This document shows, piece after piece, positions 44,225 to 52,283 of a DNA stretch of 64,000 bases. The stretch covers positions 186,001 to 250,000 of the forward strand of contig NZ_JALPVJ010000008.1 in NCBI RefSeq assembly GCF_023544445.1, given 5' to 3'. The notes under the pieces are model-generated. The model searched no databases and was not told the DNA's origin. It saw only the letters and a program-made list of their open reading frames with translations. Numbering within the stretch: the first letter of the stretch is position 1; each line of letters starts with the position of its first letter. Position numbers and translations under genes: made by a program. Origin of the DNA: Actinoplanes sp. M2I2 (GTDB taxonomy: Bacteria > Actinomycetota > Actinomycetes > Mycobacteriales > Micromonosporaceae).

Positions 44225-46093
44225 TCAGGCCCGGGCGTCGGCGGTGAACTGGCCGATCCGGAAGATGACGAACTCGGCGGGCTTGGTCGGCGCCACCCCG
44301 ATCAGACAGATCAGCCGGCCGTTGTCGAGGTCGTTCTGGGTCATCGTGGTGCGGTCGCAGCGGACGAAGAACGCCTCCTCGGGGGTGCCGCCGAGCAGCG
44401 CGCCGCTGAGCCACTGCACGTACAGGAAGTCCTCGACGGACTGCCGGATCCCGGCCCACAGGCGCTCGTTGTTGGGCTCGAAGACGGCGTACTGCATGGC
44501 CCGGTCGATGGAGTGCTCGAGGAAGTTGAACAGGCGGCGCACGTTGACGTACATCCACTCCGGGTCGGAGCTCATGGTGCGCGCGCCCCAGACCCGGTTG
44601 CCGCGGCCCGGGAAGAACCGCAGGGCGTTGATGCCCTCCGGGTTCAGCACGTCGTTGCGGGGGCCGTTGATGTTCACCTCGAAGCGGGTGAGTCCCTGCA
44701 CCACCTCGTTCGCCGGTGCCTTGAACACGCCGCGGGTGATGTCGTTGCGGGCGTAGATGCCGGTGACGAAGCCGGAGGGCGGCAGCAGAATCCGGCGCGG
44801 CGGAGCGCCCTGAGCGGGCCGCTGCAACGGGTCGAAGACCTCGATCCACGGGTGGTACATGGCCGCCTTGGTGGTGTCGAACTTGCCGCGGAACGACCGC
44901 ACCTCGGTCATCGAGCTCGCCCGCGGCGCGTCCACCACCGCGATCCGGTACTTCGCCCGCTCGACGTGCCCGATCAGCTCGGACGCGGCCGCCTGGCACA
45001 ACTCCGGGTCGTCGTAGGTGCCGCCGTCGGGCAGCGCGACGATCGCGACGTCCTCGAGCTCGGCCAGCGCCGCCAGCCCGGTGGCCTTCCGCGTGGCCAC
45101 GTCGGGTGAGGCGTCCAGGCCGGCCAGAAGGGCCGGGATCGGCACGGCGCCGTCGTTGCCACCGATCAGCCGGGCCCCCTCGACCGGGGTCTGCAGCGCC
45201 AGCATCAGAGCGATGGCCCGGGTGACCGAGTCCGGGGCCGTGGTGTCCAGGAAGACCACCGCGTCCTCGTCCTCCGGGTCGTCGGCCTGCAGGAGATGGC
45301 CGATCCAGCGGCGCTGCGCGGGGTGGGTGGCCAGGTCGCCGTACGCGTCGACGCGCTCGGCGTCCGGCTGCACCAGCACCTGCAGCACGATCTCCTTGAT
45401 GATCGTCGCGGTGGTGGTGGGCACGGCGCCGCCGTCCGCCTTCCGGAACGTCTGCTGGGCGCGGCCGGCGACGTCCCGGACGTCCGGGTCCTCCACGACC
45501 ACGGCGAGCGAGTCCGCCGTCAGGTCCGCGTCCGCGAGTGGCGGCTCGGCCGGCCCCTCGGTGATCTCCACGACCGCACCGTGCCCCAGGGCCGTGGCCT
45601 GGGTGCCGAACGCCTCGTTCTGATAGGCGCAGTTGCGCTTGCGGACCGGCCGAACGGTGATCAGCGTGTTGCCGTACCGGCCCGGCCAGCGGGCCCGCCA
45701 GGTCGCGTTGTCGCCGGTGCCGAACGGCAGCGCCAGCGCGCTCAGGCCGAAGTCGAGTTCGGGGTCGGCGCCGGTGGGCGCGAAGACGCGGCTGACGTAG
45801 AGCCGCCGGCCGCCGTTGAGGAAGAACGCCCGGGCGGCGTGGGCCAGGTAGGCCTCGCGGGCCGGTTCTCCGTCGAACGGCACGATCGGCTCCAGCCCGC
45901 CGTACACCCGCTCGAACTCGGTGAAGCTGGTGATCAGCCGCGGCTCGGTGCTCCGCGGGCCGTTCACGTATTGGACCGGACCGTACCGGCACATGCCGGC
46001 GAACCCGGTGGTGCTGGTCGCGACCCCTTCGATGGACTTCGACCGGAACGACGTCTCCTCGACGTACACGCCGGGAGAGAGATACTCGGGCAT
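44225..46093 (-). CDS. Main contractile sheath protein
   Basis: 622 aa. Starts MPEYLSPGVYVEETSFRSKSIEGV, the typical sheath N-terminal strand, and ends AEFVIFRIGQF. It has the conserved sheath C-domain (YAVFEPNNERLWAGIRQ, EAFFVRCDRTTMTQNDLDNG). ATG 46093 follows GAGGAG. Sheath contraction drives the tube and spike. At 622 aa it has an insertion domain like other actinobacterial eCIS sheaths. Confidence 0.95.
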   Translation of the reverse strand: MPEYLSPGVYVEETSFRSKSIEGVATSTTGFAGMCRYGPVQYVNGPRSTEPRLITSFTEFERVYGGLEPIVPFDGEPAREAYLAHAARAFFLNGGRRLYVSRVFAPTGADPELDFGLSALALPFGTGDNATWRARWPGRYGNTLITVRPVRKRNCAYQNEAFGTQATALGHGAVVEITEGPAEPPLADADLTADSLAVVVEDPDVRDVAGRAQQTFRKADGGAVPTTTATIIKEIVLQVLVQPDAERVDAYGDLATHPAQRRWIGHLLQADDPEDEDAVVFLDTTAPDSVTRAIALMLALQTPVEGARLIGGNDGAVPIPALLAGLDASPDVATRKATGLAALAELEDVAIVALPDGGTYDDPELCQAAASELIGHVERAKYRIAVVDAPRASSMTEVRSFRGKFDTTKAAMYHPWIEVFDPLQRPAQGAPPRRILLPPSGFVTGIYARNDITRGVFKAPANEVVQGLTRFEVNINGPRNDVLNPEGINALRFFPGRGNRVWGARTMSSDPEWMYVNVRRLFNFLEHSIDRAMQYAVFEPNNERLWAGIRQSVEDFLYVQWLSGALLGGTPEEAFFVRCDRTTMTQNDLDNGRLICLIGVAPTKPAEFVIFRIGQFTADARA

Positions 46094-46111
46094 GCGACGG
46101 ACTCCTCGCGG

Positions 46112-46996
46112 TTACGGGGTGATGGCGATCGGGAGGAAGGTCTCCCGGCCGAGTGCGAGCTCGGCCACGAAGGGACCGGACTCGGGCCCGTCCCACAGCG
46201 AGCGGCCGGTCCGCACCGGGTCGGTGAGCGGGTCGGCGTCGGCGAAGGTGGTCTCCACCGGCAGGTCCCAGATCGGGTCGACCTGAGGGACCAGAGGGTC
46301 GCCCGGCGGCGGAACGCCATCCGGCGGCACGGTCACGGTGACCAGCACCGGCAACAGGTCGGGCGGCATGGTCAGCACGCCGTCCGGCCCGGTGACGATC
46401 AGGGTGAACTCGCCGCGGTCGTCCCCGTGCGCCCAGCCGAGGTCGTCGCCGTCCTCGTCGCGCGCCACCGCCCGTACCCAGCGCACCGGCTGGGCGATCC
46501 CGTCCGCGTCCGGTCGGGTGACCCGGCCGCGGATCACCGTGGCGCCCGGTCCCGGCCCGCCGGCCGCGCCGGGGAACAGGTGCACCCGGAAGATCCGCCG
46601 GTACAGCGGGTCGGGCGGGTCGGCGGGAACCGGATCGTGGTGGAGCCGGAGTCGCAGCCGCCGGGGCACCAGGGCGCGCCCCGCCGGCCCGGGCGGCTCG
46701 ACCACCCGTACGGTGAGATCGTCCACGTCCCGGCCCAGGCGGGCGAACCGGCCGCTGCGGTGGCGGGTCAGCGCGGTCAGCGCATCGTCCAAGGTCAGTC
46801 CGGGCGGCCAGCGCCGCCAGGTGTGCAACGGCGCCGGGCGCTTCTCGTCGAGCACCGTCACCGGCCGGGGGAACCGCTCGCCGGGATAGCCGGGCGACGT
46901 GCTGAGCGCGTCGATCAGCTCCACGCCGATGCCCAGCCGGACGATCGTCTCGGCGTAGCGGGCCGGGACGAACAGATTGCCGGGCGGCATGGTCAT
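46112..46996 (-). CDS. eCIS operon protein with carboxypeptidase-regulatory-like domain
   Basis: 294 aa. Middle (~145-210) looks like a carboxypeptidase regulatory-like beta-sandwich (VIRGRVTRPDADGIAQPVRW...DDRGEFTLIV). N-terminal part is Pro/Arg-rich and resembles eCIS proteins found next to DUF4255 genes. No membrane or signal segment. ATG 46996 overlaps the DUF4255 gene's stop (ATGA). It may cap the tail end with the terminator or bind outside the sheath. The function is not known. Confidence 0.68.
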   Translation of the reverse strand: MTMPPGNLFVPARYAETIVRLGIGVELIDALSTSPGYPGERFPRPVTVLDEKRPAPLHTWRRWPPGLTLDDALTALTRHRSGRFARLGRDVDDLTVRVVEPPGPAGRALVPRRLRLRLHHDPVPADPPDPLYRRIFRVHLFPGAAGGPGPGATVIRGRVTRPDADGIAQPVRWVRAVARDEDGDDLGWAHGDDRGEFTLIVTGPDGVLTMPPDLLPVLVTVTVPPDGVPPPGDPLVPQVDPIWDLPVETTFADADPLTDPVRTGRSLWDGPESGPFVAELALGRETFLPIAITP

Positions 46997-47613
46997 GGCA
47001 GCGACGCCGAGGAGGGCGACAGCCCGCGGACGGCGGCGAGGACGTCCGGGTGCCCGGGCTCCGCCGGCGCGTCGATGCGCGCCACCCGCGCGAGATAGGC
47101 CACGCTCAGCCGGTAGTCGACCGGCAGCGTCTCGAAGGTGCGCAGGACGTCCTCGGTGACCAGATCCTCGTTGACGATCTGGACCGCCTCGCCCGGCCGC
47201 CAGCCCCCGGAGGGATGCAACCGGGGCCCGGCCAGCACCGGCCGCGCCTCCAGGCACTGCATCGTCGCGCCGATCATGCGCAGCTCGTTCTCGATGTCGC
47301 TGTCCCACGCGGTGAGCAGCAGGTGGACGTCGAGCGGAAGGTGGATCGTCCCGTCCTGCGCGGCGACCGCGGCCCACGGCGCGCGGGTGGCGCGGTTGAT
47401 GTCCACCCGCCACACGAAGATCGAGAGCGTGGGGAACCGGATCGGATTGTCGGCGTCCGCGTTGATCTTCGCGAAGTCGGTGGTCTGCACGAGCCGGGCC
47501 ACCGGCCGGGCCCGGAAGGCGTCCTCGTTCGCCTCGTCCATGGCCACGAAGCAGCGGTTCAACTGCTCGCGGACGCTCAGCGCGACCGCGGCCACGGTTC
47601 CAAAGCCGGCCAT
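46993..47613 (-). CDS. DUF4255 / Pvc16-type tail terminator-like protein
   Basis: 206 aa. N-terminal DUF4255 (Pvc16 N-like): LSVREQLNRCFVAMDEANE, PTLSIFVWRVDINRATR, LPLDVHLLLTAWDSD, ELRMIGATMQCLEARPVL. Afp16/Pvc16 proteins cap the tube and sheath. It is the first gene of the structural operon. ATG 47613 has no strong Shine-Dalgarno; the upstream region contains an operator-like repeat. Confidence 0.85.
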   Translation of the reverse strand: MAGFGTVAAVALSVREQLNRCFVAMDEANEDAFRARPVARLVQTTDFAKINADADNPIRFPTLSIFVWRVDINRATRAPWAAVAAQDGTIHLPLDVHLLLTAWDSDIENELRMIGATMQCLEARPVLAGPRLHPSGGWRPGEAVQIVNEDLVTEDVLRTFETLPVDYRLSVAYLARVARIDAPAEPGHPDVLAAVRGLSPSSASLP

Positions 47614-47758
47614 GGATCCGGAGTGTTGGCGGCACCCGTCACTCCAGCGTCACCTCCCCGACAGTTGACTTGAAAAGCCTCTTCGGGTGACGTTCCCGTG
47701 ACGATCGCGGCGGGAGGATTCGGTCACGGGAACGACGGCCGGGGAGGCGCGGAAGCCC
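47614..47758. promoter_or_regulatory. Divergent control region with perfect 12-bp inverted repeat
   Basis: Intergenic between the CIS operon (47613) and its divergent regulator (47759). CGTTCCCGTGAC (47691-47702) and GTCACGGGAACG (47723-47734) are perfect inverted arms with a 20-base spacer, so centres are 32 bases apart, about three helical turns. A TTGACT (47665-47670) could be a -35 for the regulator, though its -10 is poor. The arms fit an operator better than a terminator because they lie upstream of both genes. Confidence 0.7.
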
Positions 47759-48526
47759 ATGGACACGAAGTCGCGCGACGAGACACCGATCATCCGGCTG
47801 CGGTTGCTCGACGGCTTCGTGCTGTTGGTCGACGGCAACGCGGTCGACATCCAGCCGGCCGGCCAGCGGTTACTGGCCTTCCTCGCACTCACCGGCGCGC
47901 CGGTCGAACGTACCTTCGCCGCCGGCCAGCTGTGGCCGGACGCCTCCGAGGAGCGCGCCAAGGCCAACCTGCGCTCGGCGATCTGGCGGATCCGGCGCAT
48001 CCACTGCGCGCTGGTCCGGCCGTCGAAGAGCCATGTCACCCTGATGTCGACCGTCTGGGTCGACGTCCAGGACGGACTGCGCGAGCTGACCTCGGTCGGC
48101 CGCACGCTGGAGCTGATCGACGACGTCGACGTGAACGTGGTGCTGCACGAGGACCTGCTGCCCGACTGGTACGACGACTGGCTGGTCAACGAGCGCGAAC
48201 GGATCCGCCAGCTGCGCCTGCACATGTTCGAGCGCTGCGCGTGCGAGCTGATCGACCAGGGCCGGATCGGCGAGGCGATCCAGATCGGCCTGCGCGGGAT
48301 CGCGATGGATTCCCTCCGGGAGAGCGCACACCGGGTCGTCGTGCGGGCTCACCTGGCTGAGGGAAACATCTGCGAGGCGCTGGGTCAGTACCATCGCTTC
48401 GCCGAGCTGCTGCGGCGCGAGCTCGGCCTGTCGCCGTCCGAGCGCTTCCAGGCGTTGCTGTCGCCCTGGCTGCCGGACGTCTCCGATCCGCCCCCGGTCC
48501 TGGTCGGCGCGGTCCCGACGGTCTGA
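47759..48526 (+). CDS. AfsR/SARP-type regulator with BTAD domain, probable eCIS regulator
   Basis: 255 aa. N-terminal winged helix (~12-95, IRLRLLDGFVLLVDGNAVDI, QRLLAFLALTG, LWPDASEERAKANLRSAIWRIRR) and BTAD domain (~110-240, ending RRELGLSPSERF). These are small activator-type regulators of actinomycetes. It diverges from the CIS operon across a 145-base gap. It probably controls that operon and perhaps itself. Stop is 12 bases from a convergent remnant. Confidence 0.85.
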   Translation: MDTKSRDETPIIRLRLLDGFVLLVDGNAVDIQPAGQRLLAFLALTGAPVERTFAAGQLWPDASEERAKANLRSAIWRIRRIHCALVRPSKSHVTLMSTVWVDVQDGLRELTSVGRTLELIDDVDVNVVLHEDLLPDWYDDWLVNERERIRQLRLHMFERCACELIDQGRIGEAIQIGLRGIAMDSLRESAHRVVVRAHLAEGNICEALGQYHRFAELLRRELGLSPSERFQALLSPWLPDVSDPPPVLVGAVPTV

Positions 48527-48538
48527 GAGCGAGCAGCG

Positions 48539-48883
48539 TCAGGGCTTACAGGCGACCGCGCCGTAGACGGAGACCTGGGCGTCGGACGGCGCCGGGGCGG
48601 TCGGCTCGCCCAGCTCGGGGCGCCACTCCGGCAGGATGCGCAGGCCGGGCTCGACCAGGTCGAGGCCGGTGAGGAAACGCTCGATCTCGGGCCGGGAGCG
48701 GACCTTCATGGTGACGCCCTGCTTGCGGTAGACCTCGGCCACCTTGTCCCACGCCTCCGGCCGGAAGTCACCGGTCAGATGCGACACCGCCAGGTAGCTG
48801 CCCGCCGGCAGCGCGGCCAGGAGCTGCTCGACGAGGCCCCACGGGTCGTGCTCGTCGCCGATGAAGTGCGGCGTCGAGGACAC
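48539..48883 (-). pseudogene. C-terminal fragment of DUF574 SAM-dependent methyltransferase
   Basis: About 114 residues match the C-terminal part of DUF574/Methyltransf_19 proteins (PHFIGDEHDPWGLVEQLLAALPAGSYLAVSHLTGD, then a conserved FLTGLDLVEPGL). The SAM-binding N-terminal domain is missing. At its upstream end the frame runs straight into unrelated sequence. It is probably inactive. Confidence 0.68.
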
Positions 48884-49060
48884 GGCGGCCGGCTTCCAAC
48901 TCCCACAGGACGCGTAGCTCCTCGCCGAGCCCGTAGTCCTCGACGCTGGACAGAGTCACCAGGGTCTGGCCCTCGCCAACCGCACTAGCCTTCACGTCGA
49001 ACGGGATGGCAGTCGGCAGGATCTCCTTGACAACCCAGTGCCGTGCCGGCCCCGCAGCGC
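48884..49060 (-). pseudogene. Remnant of a different gene, helicase-like N-terminus, joined to DUF574 piece
   Basis: In one frame the minus strand reads HWVVKEILPTAIPFDVKASA, then VTLSSVEDYGLGEELRVLWELEAG. This resembles the N-terminal part of some SNF2/DISARM-type helicases, from memory. It stops near 48880 where the methyltransferase piece begins. Both are truncated, which marks an old deletion junction. Confidence 0.42.
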
Positions 49061-49092
49061 CGCCTGAGATCCCAGCCGTATTCGGCTTCGGG

Positions 49093-49560
49093 TCAGTAGC
49101 CGCGGTTCCCGACCGCCGCGCGGGCGAACGCCGGCGTACGCCCGTTGGCCAGCTCGCCGGCGAACCAGGCGCCGAACCCGGAGATGGCGAGCGCGATGAG
49201 CTCCAGCAGGAACAGGCCGACGCCGGCCTGGCGGTCGGGGTCGCCGACGCGGACCATCACGATCACTGCGAAGAGGAAGAGCACGCCCATGTTGAGCAGG
49301 ACGCGGAGCACGCCGATGCGCTTGGCGTCGGCCCGGCGCACGAAGGCCAGGTCGATGGCGCTCGCGATGGCGGCGGCGATGCCTCCCACCAGGCCGGCGA
49401 CCAGGTTCCAATAGGCCAGTGATCCGACGATTGCCGGGGCCCCGAGCAGATTGGCGAGATCAAAGATGACGGCCATCGCGAACAACCCGAGGGGGAACAA
49501 CACCAGGATGGGTTGCACCGCCTGGCCAGCGATCTTCAGTCGGCTCTCCATGCGGCTCAT
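49093..49560 (-). CDS. DUF2231-like small membrane protein
   Basis: 155 aa, four hydrophobic helices: ILVLFPLGLFAMAVIFDLAN, WNLVAGLVGGIAAAIASAIDL, VLRVLLNMGVLFLFAVIVMV and VGLFLLELIALAISGFGAWF. The HP/LFPLG entry matches DUF2231. ATG 49560 follows GGAAGGG. Function unknown. Confidence 0.78.
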   Translation of the reverse strand: MSRMESRLKIAGQAVQPILVLFPLGLFAMAVIFDLANLLGAPAIVGSLAYWNLVAGLVGGIAAAIASAIDLAFVRRADAKRIGVLRVLLNMGVLFLFAVIVMVRVGDPDRQAGVGLFLLELIALAISGFGAWFAGELANGRTPAFARAAVGNRGY

Positions 49561-49699
49561 CGCCCTTCCACCTGCGATTTCACAGGTTCAACAGTGGCAT
49601 CCAACGGTGCCCTACCCGGCCGGTTCATCTATGAAACGCCACAAGCCGGTCAGGGTGACGCGCCACTCATGCTGACTCGGCTTGTACGCAATCTGCAAC

Positions 49700-49710
49700 G
49701 TGGCAGATTG
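49700..49710. repeat. GTGGCAGATTG element, copy 1
   Basis: The 11-mer GTGGCAGATTG is found here and at 50488-50498, ahead of the XRE regulator. In this copy it forms half of an inverted repeat with the upstream CAATCTGC. Confidence 0.6.
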
Positions 49711-49792
49711 AGTTATGGCGGACAGCCGTACGGCATGCTCTACTGGTTGCAGGGCAACGAGGGCGGTGCCCGAGGGGAGACAGTTCACAACA

Positions 49793-49820
49793 ACGGCACC
49801 CGGCGGCAACCGGGTGCCGT
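49793..49820. terminator. Hairpin with perfect 11-bp stem
   Basis: ACGGCACCCGG (49793-49803), loop CGGCAA, CCGGGTGCCGT (49810-49820), followed by TCTCGCC. No gene is seen to end just upstream on either strand, so what it terminates is unclear. Confidence 0.65.
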
Positions 49821-49939
49821 TCTCGCCTCTGCGAACGTTCTCTGGTGACTTCGAACGAGCGGGCGGGAACAGGTCTTTCTAACGTCATCGTGGCTGGGCC
49901 ACCCCGTTCCTCGCAAGGAGTTGGGGTGAGGAGTGCGCC

Positions 49940-50389
49940 ATGAGCAAACGTACCTACTATGACGGCCCCGATGCGATGATTACCGACGATTTGTTCATCT
50001 GGCGGGGGACACCTGCCAAGAGCTTCGTCGTGCGCGATCTTCGCAATGTCGGGGAAGCGCGGGTCGCCGCGCAGCCGGCCTCTCCGGCCGCGGTGCTGGC
50101 GGTCGCCGCCGGTACGGTCGCGGCTGTCGGCGCCGGGTGGACGCTGCTGGAGCCTCCCACCGCCTATGCGATCGGGCTTCTCGCCGTGCTGGTTCCGTTC
50201 GCCTTCACCGTGCCGTCCATGGTCCGCCGTCCCCGAGGGTGGGAACTTCACGCGTCCTACCGGGGGGCGGTCGTGGTCCTCTACGCCTGCGGCGACGAGC
50301 GCCAGTTCGGGCAGGTCAAGCGCGCTCTACGGAGGGCCATCGAGAACACCCGGCCGCACGGTAAGGGACTCGACCTCGCTGCCGCCTGA
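49940..50389 (+). CDS. DUF6232-like membrane protein
   Basis: 149 aa. Starts MSKRTYYDGPDAMITDDLF with two adjacent membrane helices at ~48-84 (AVLAVAAGTVAAVGAGWTLL and AYAIGLLAVLVPFAFTVPSM), then a small cytosolic domain. Pattern fits DUF6232, a small actinobacterial family of unknown role. CAAGGAG lies ~20 bases before ATG 49940. Confidence 0.72.
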   Translation: MSKRTYYDGPDAMITDDLFIWRGTPAKSFVVRDLRNVGEARVAAQPASPAAVLAVAAGTVAAVGAGWTLLEPPTAYAIGLLAVLVPFAFTVPSMVRRPRGWELHASYRGAVVVLYACGDERQFGQVKRALRRAIENTRPHGKGLDLAAA

Positions 50390-50455
50390 CCTTGTTGAGC
50401 GAAACCCCACCCCGGTGTCACTCGTCTGATAGGACGGTAATAGCATCTGCCAGCA

Positions 50456-50498
50456 ACCTCGCTGAGTGCTACTTGGCAGTCAGCGAGGTGGCAGATTG
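50456..50498. promoter_or_regulatory. Operator-like inverted repeat plus GTGGCAGATTG ahead of XRE gene
   Basis: ACCTCGCTGA (50456-50465) and TCAGCGAGGT (50480-50489) are perfect 10-bp arms, spacer 14. GTGGCAGATTG (50488-50498) follows. It lies 42 bases before the XRE start and could be its autoregulation site. The second element is shared with the DUF6232 upstream region. Confidence 0.6.
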
Positions 50499-50539
50499 CT
50501 GACGTGTTACGCCGGACCTACTTCAACGGTGAAGGACAA

Positions 50540-51457
50540 ATGGCCGAGGGCGACTCGCCTACGATCGCGCGCCGACGTGTACGCATGGCGATACGTGAGG
50601 CTCGTGAGGCGATTCCGCTCACCCAGGCGCAGATCGCCGAGGACATGGAGTGGTCCCTCAGCAAGGTCATTCGCATCGAGAACGGCGAGGTCTCGATCTC
50701 GATCAATGACCTGCGCGGCCTGCTGGCTCTGCTCGGCGTCCGCGAGAAATCGGTTGTCGACTCGCTTCTCGCTGACGCGCGTATTGCGCGGACCCGTTCG
50801 CAGCGGGCGTACGCCTGGTGGCAGGAGCCGCGTTTCCGTAACAACATATCCGATGCGTTCCGCCGCTTCCTGGAGTACGAGGCGGAGGCGACGGAACTGC
50901 GGTCGTTCAATGTCTACTACGTCCATGGCCCGTTGCAGACGCCGCAATACGCGGCCGCGTTGACCGGCACCTGGTCGGAAGACGGCGAGTTCTCCCAGGC
51001 GAAGGTCGACGCCCTGGTCGAGATCCGACGTCAGCGCCGCGACGCGATGTTGCAGCGCACTTCGCCTCTGCGATATCTCGTTCTTGCCGATCAGTCGGTC
51101 TTCATGCGGCCCATCGGCGGGATCACCGTCTTCATCGATCAGCTGCGGCAGATCGTTGATCTTTCTGGTCGTGGGCTCGTCAAGCTGCGGATGCTTCCCT
51201 TCGATCTGGGGATGACCATCGCCAACAACGGCAGCTTCGAGCTCTTGACCGTCGACCCGCGCCGCCCGGACAGCGACATCATGTATCGCGAGAACGGCGT
51301 GATGGACGAGACGGTCGAAAATCGTGCCGAGACAGTTCGGCACCGAAGACGTTTTGAACAACTTTGGCAAGCGGCTGACAATGAAAGCGACACAATCGCG
51401 TTCGTCAAGAAGCGCATAGAAACTCTCGAGGCGATCTCTCCGGACCGTCGAAGTTGA
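50540..51457 (+). CDS. XRE-family regulator with DUF5753 domain
   Basis: 305 aa. N-terminal helix-turn-helix (LTQAQIAEDMEWSLSKVIRIENGE, ~30-55), then DUF5753 (~95-300). This is the common WhiJ/BldB-associated regulator type in actinomycetes, usually next to DUF397 proteins, as here. ATG 50540 has GAAGGAC close upstream; an earlier in-frame start at 50504 is less likely. Confidence 0.88.
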   Translation: MAEGDSPTIARRRVRMAIREAREAIPLTQAQIAEDMEWSLSKVIRIENGEVSISINDLRGLLALLGVREKSVVDSLLADARIARTRSQRAYAWWQEPRFRNNISDAFRRFLEYEAEATELRSFNVYYVHGPLQTPQYAAALTGTWSEDGEFSQAKVDALVEIRRQRRDAMLQRTSPLRYLVLADQSVFMRPIGGITVFIDQLRQIVDLSGRGLVKLRMLPFDLGMTIANNGSFELLTVDPRRPDSDIMYRENGVMDETVENRAETVRHRRRFEQLWQAADNESDTIAFVKKRIETLEAISPDRRS

Positions 51458-51518
51458 ACCTAAATTAATAGCGATTCACTCTTTTCTCAAACTATGCGCG
51501 AAAGGCTTGGAGATTCAC

Positions 51519-51713
51519 GTGCGAGAGGTCGAGTCGCCCCAGTGGCGTAAGAGCAGCCGTTGTGCCAGTGGAAACTGTGTCGAAGTGGCCAAGGTCGACG
51601 GTCATTATCTGGTCAGAGACAGTAAGAACCCCGACAGCCCGGCTCACGCGTTCACCGAGGCCGAGTGGCTCGCGTTCGTCGCCGGCGTGAAGGCCGACGA
51701 GTTCAGCTTCTGA
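51519..51713 (+). CDS. DUF397 protein 1
   Basis: 64 aa. DUF397 signature: WRKSSRCASGNCVEVAKV, VRDSKNP, FTEAEWLAFVAGVKADEF. GTG 51519 has GGAG five bases before; TTG 51507 would add four residues. Partner of the XRE/DUF5753 protein upstream; such pairs control development and may act as toxin-antitoxin-like switches. Confidence 0.88.
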   Translation: MREVESPQWRKSSRCASGNCVEVAKVDGHYLVRDSKNPDSPAHAFTEAEWLAFVAGVKADEFSF

Positions 51714-52028
51714 TCGGATTCGTCGCGTTCGCGCCGGTGCGGCGCTTTCCCGGGGCGGCATGTCGCGTTGTCATGTCGCCCCGGGATCATCGGTGCCGTT
51801 TCCGGGTTGGAGGAGCCGAGTAGCATCGGTCGTCCGGTCCGGACCGACGTAGCGCGATCACCGTCCGCACGTGTGCCGTAAAACGGACGGATCCGGGTAA
51901 GAGCGGCCCTTTTGGTGGGGCATACCGGTCTTATTTCTTATTTCGGCCAGCATTCACGATATTCATTCCCGCCGGATCTGGAAACGGACGCTTACCGTGG
52001 AATCCGGGAACCGGCGCGGAGGTGCGTG
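51714..52028. other. Intergenic region between DUF397 genes
   Basis: Contains a strong hairpin: CCCGGGGCG (51749-51757) and CGCCCCGGG (51777-51785), likely the terminator of the XRE/DUF397 unit. A low-GC stretch follows (~51930-51970) that may be the second DUF397 promoter. No other gene seen. Confidence 0.6.
51749..51785 (+). terminator. Terminator-like hairpin after DUF397 protein 1
   Basis: Perfect 9-bp arms CCCGGGGCG and CGCCCCGGG, with a further GGCATG/CATGTC partial pairing inside. It lies 36 bases after the stop of the first DUF397 gene. Confidence 0.78.
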
Positions 52029-52223
52029 ATGATCGAAATGACCGAGAATCTGCGATGGAGCAAGGCCAAACGCTGCGCGGGCGGCGACTGCGTGGAGGTG
52101 GCCCTCACCGGCGGCCACGTTCTGGTCCGCAACTCGAAGAACCCGGATGAGGTCCTGTCCTTCACCGGCGATGAATGGGAGGCCTTCCTCGACGGCGTCA
52201 AGGAGGGGGAGTTTTCTTCCTGA
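52029..52223 (+). CDS. DUF397 protein 2
   Basis: 64 aa: LRWSKAKRCAGGDCVEVALTGG, VRNSKNP, FTGDEWEAFLDGVKEGEF. Paralogue of the first DUF397 protein (same CVEVA core). ATG 52029 follows GGAGGTG. It lacks an adjacent XRE gene of its own, so the same regulator may serve both. Confidence 0.85.
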   Translation: MIEMTENLRWSKAKRCAGGDCVEVALTGGHVLVRNSKNPDEVLSFTGDEWEAFLDGVKEGEFSS

Positions 52224-52283
52224 TGTGCGGAAGTCCTGGCGAAGCGCTGGTGGGCCGTCGGCCGAGGGCGGCATACTGCGCTG

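Larger units (their letters stand above)
49561..49939. other. Intergenic region with repeat and hairpin
   Basis: No gene that I accept. It has CAATCTGC / GCAGATTG arms (49690-49711) including a copy of GTGGCAGATTG, and a terminator-like hairpin (49793-49820). A plus frame from 49513 to 49848 lacks coding character. It should hold promoters for both flanking genes. Confidence 0.5.

Noticed and set aside
43728..46196. Minus frame of 822 codons as one protein
   Set aside because: Only its last 153 codons are the tube gene; the rest is antiphase to the sheath.
47691..47734. Inverted repeat as a terminator
   Set aside because: It lies upstream of both divergent genes with no gene ending into it, and the 20-base spacer is long.
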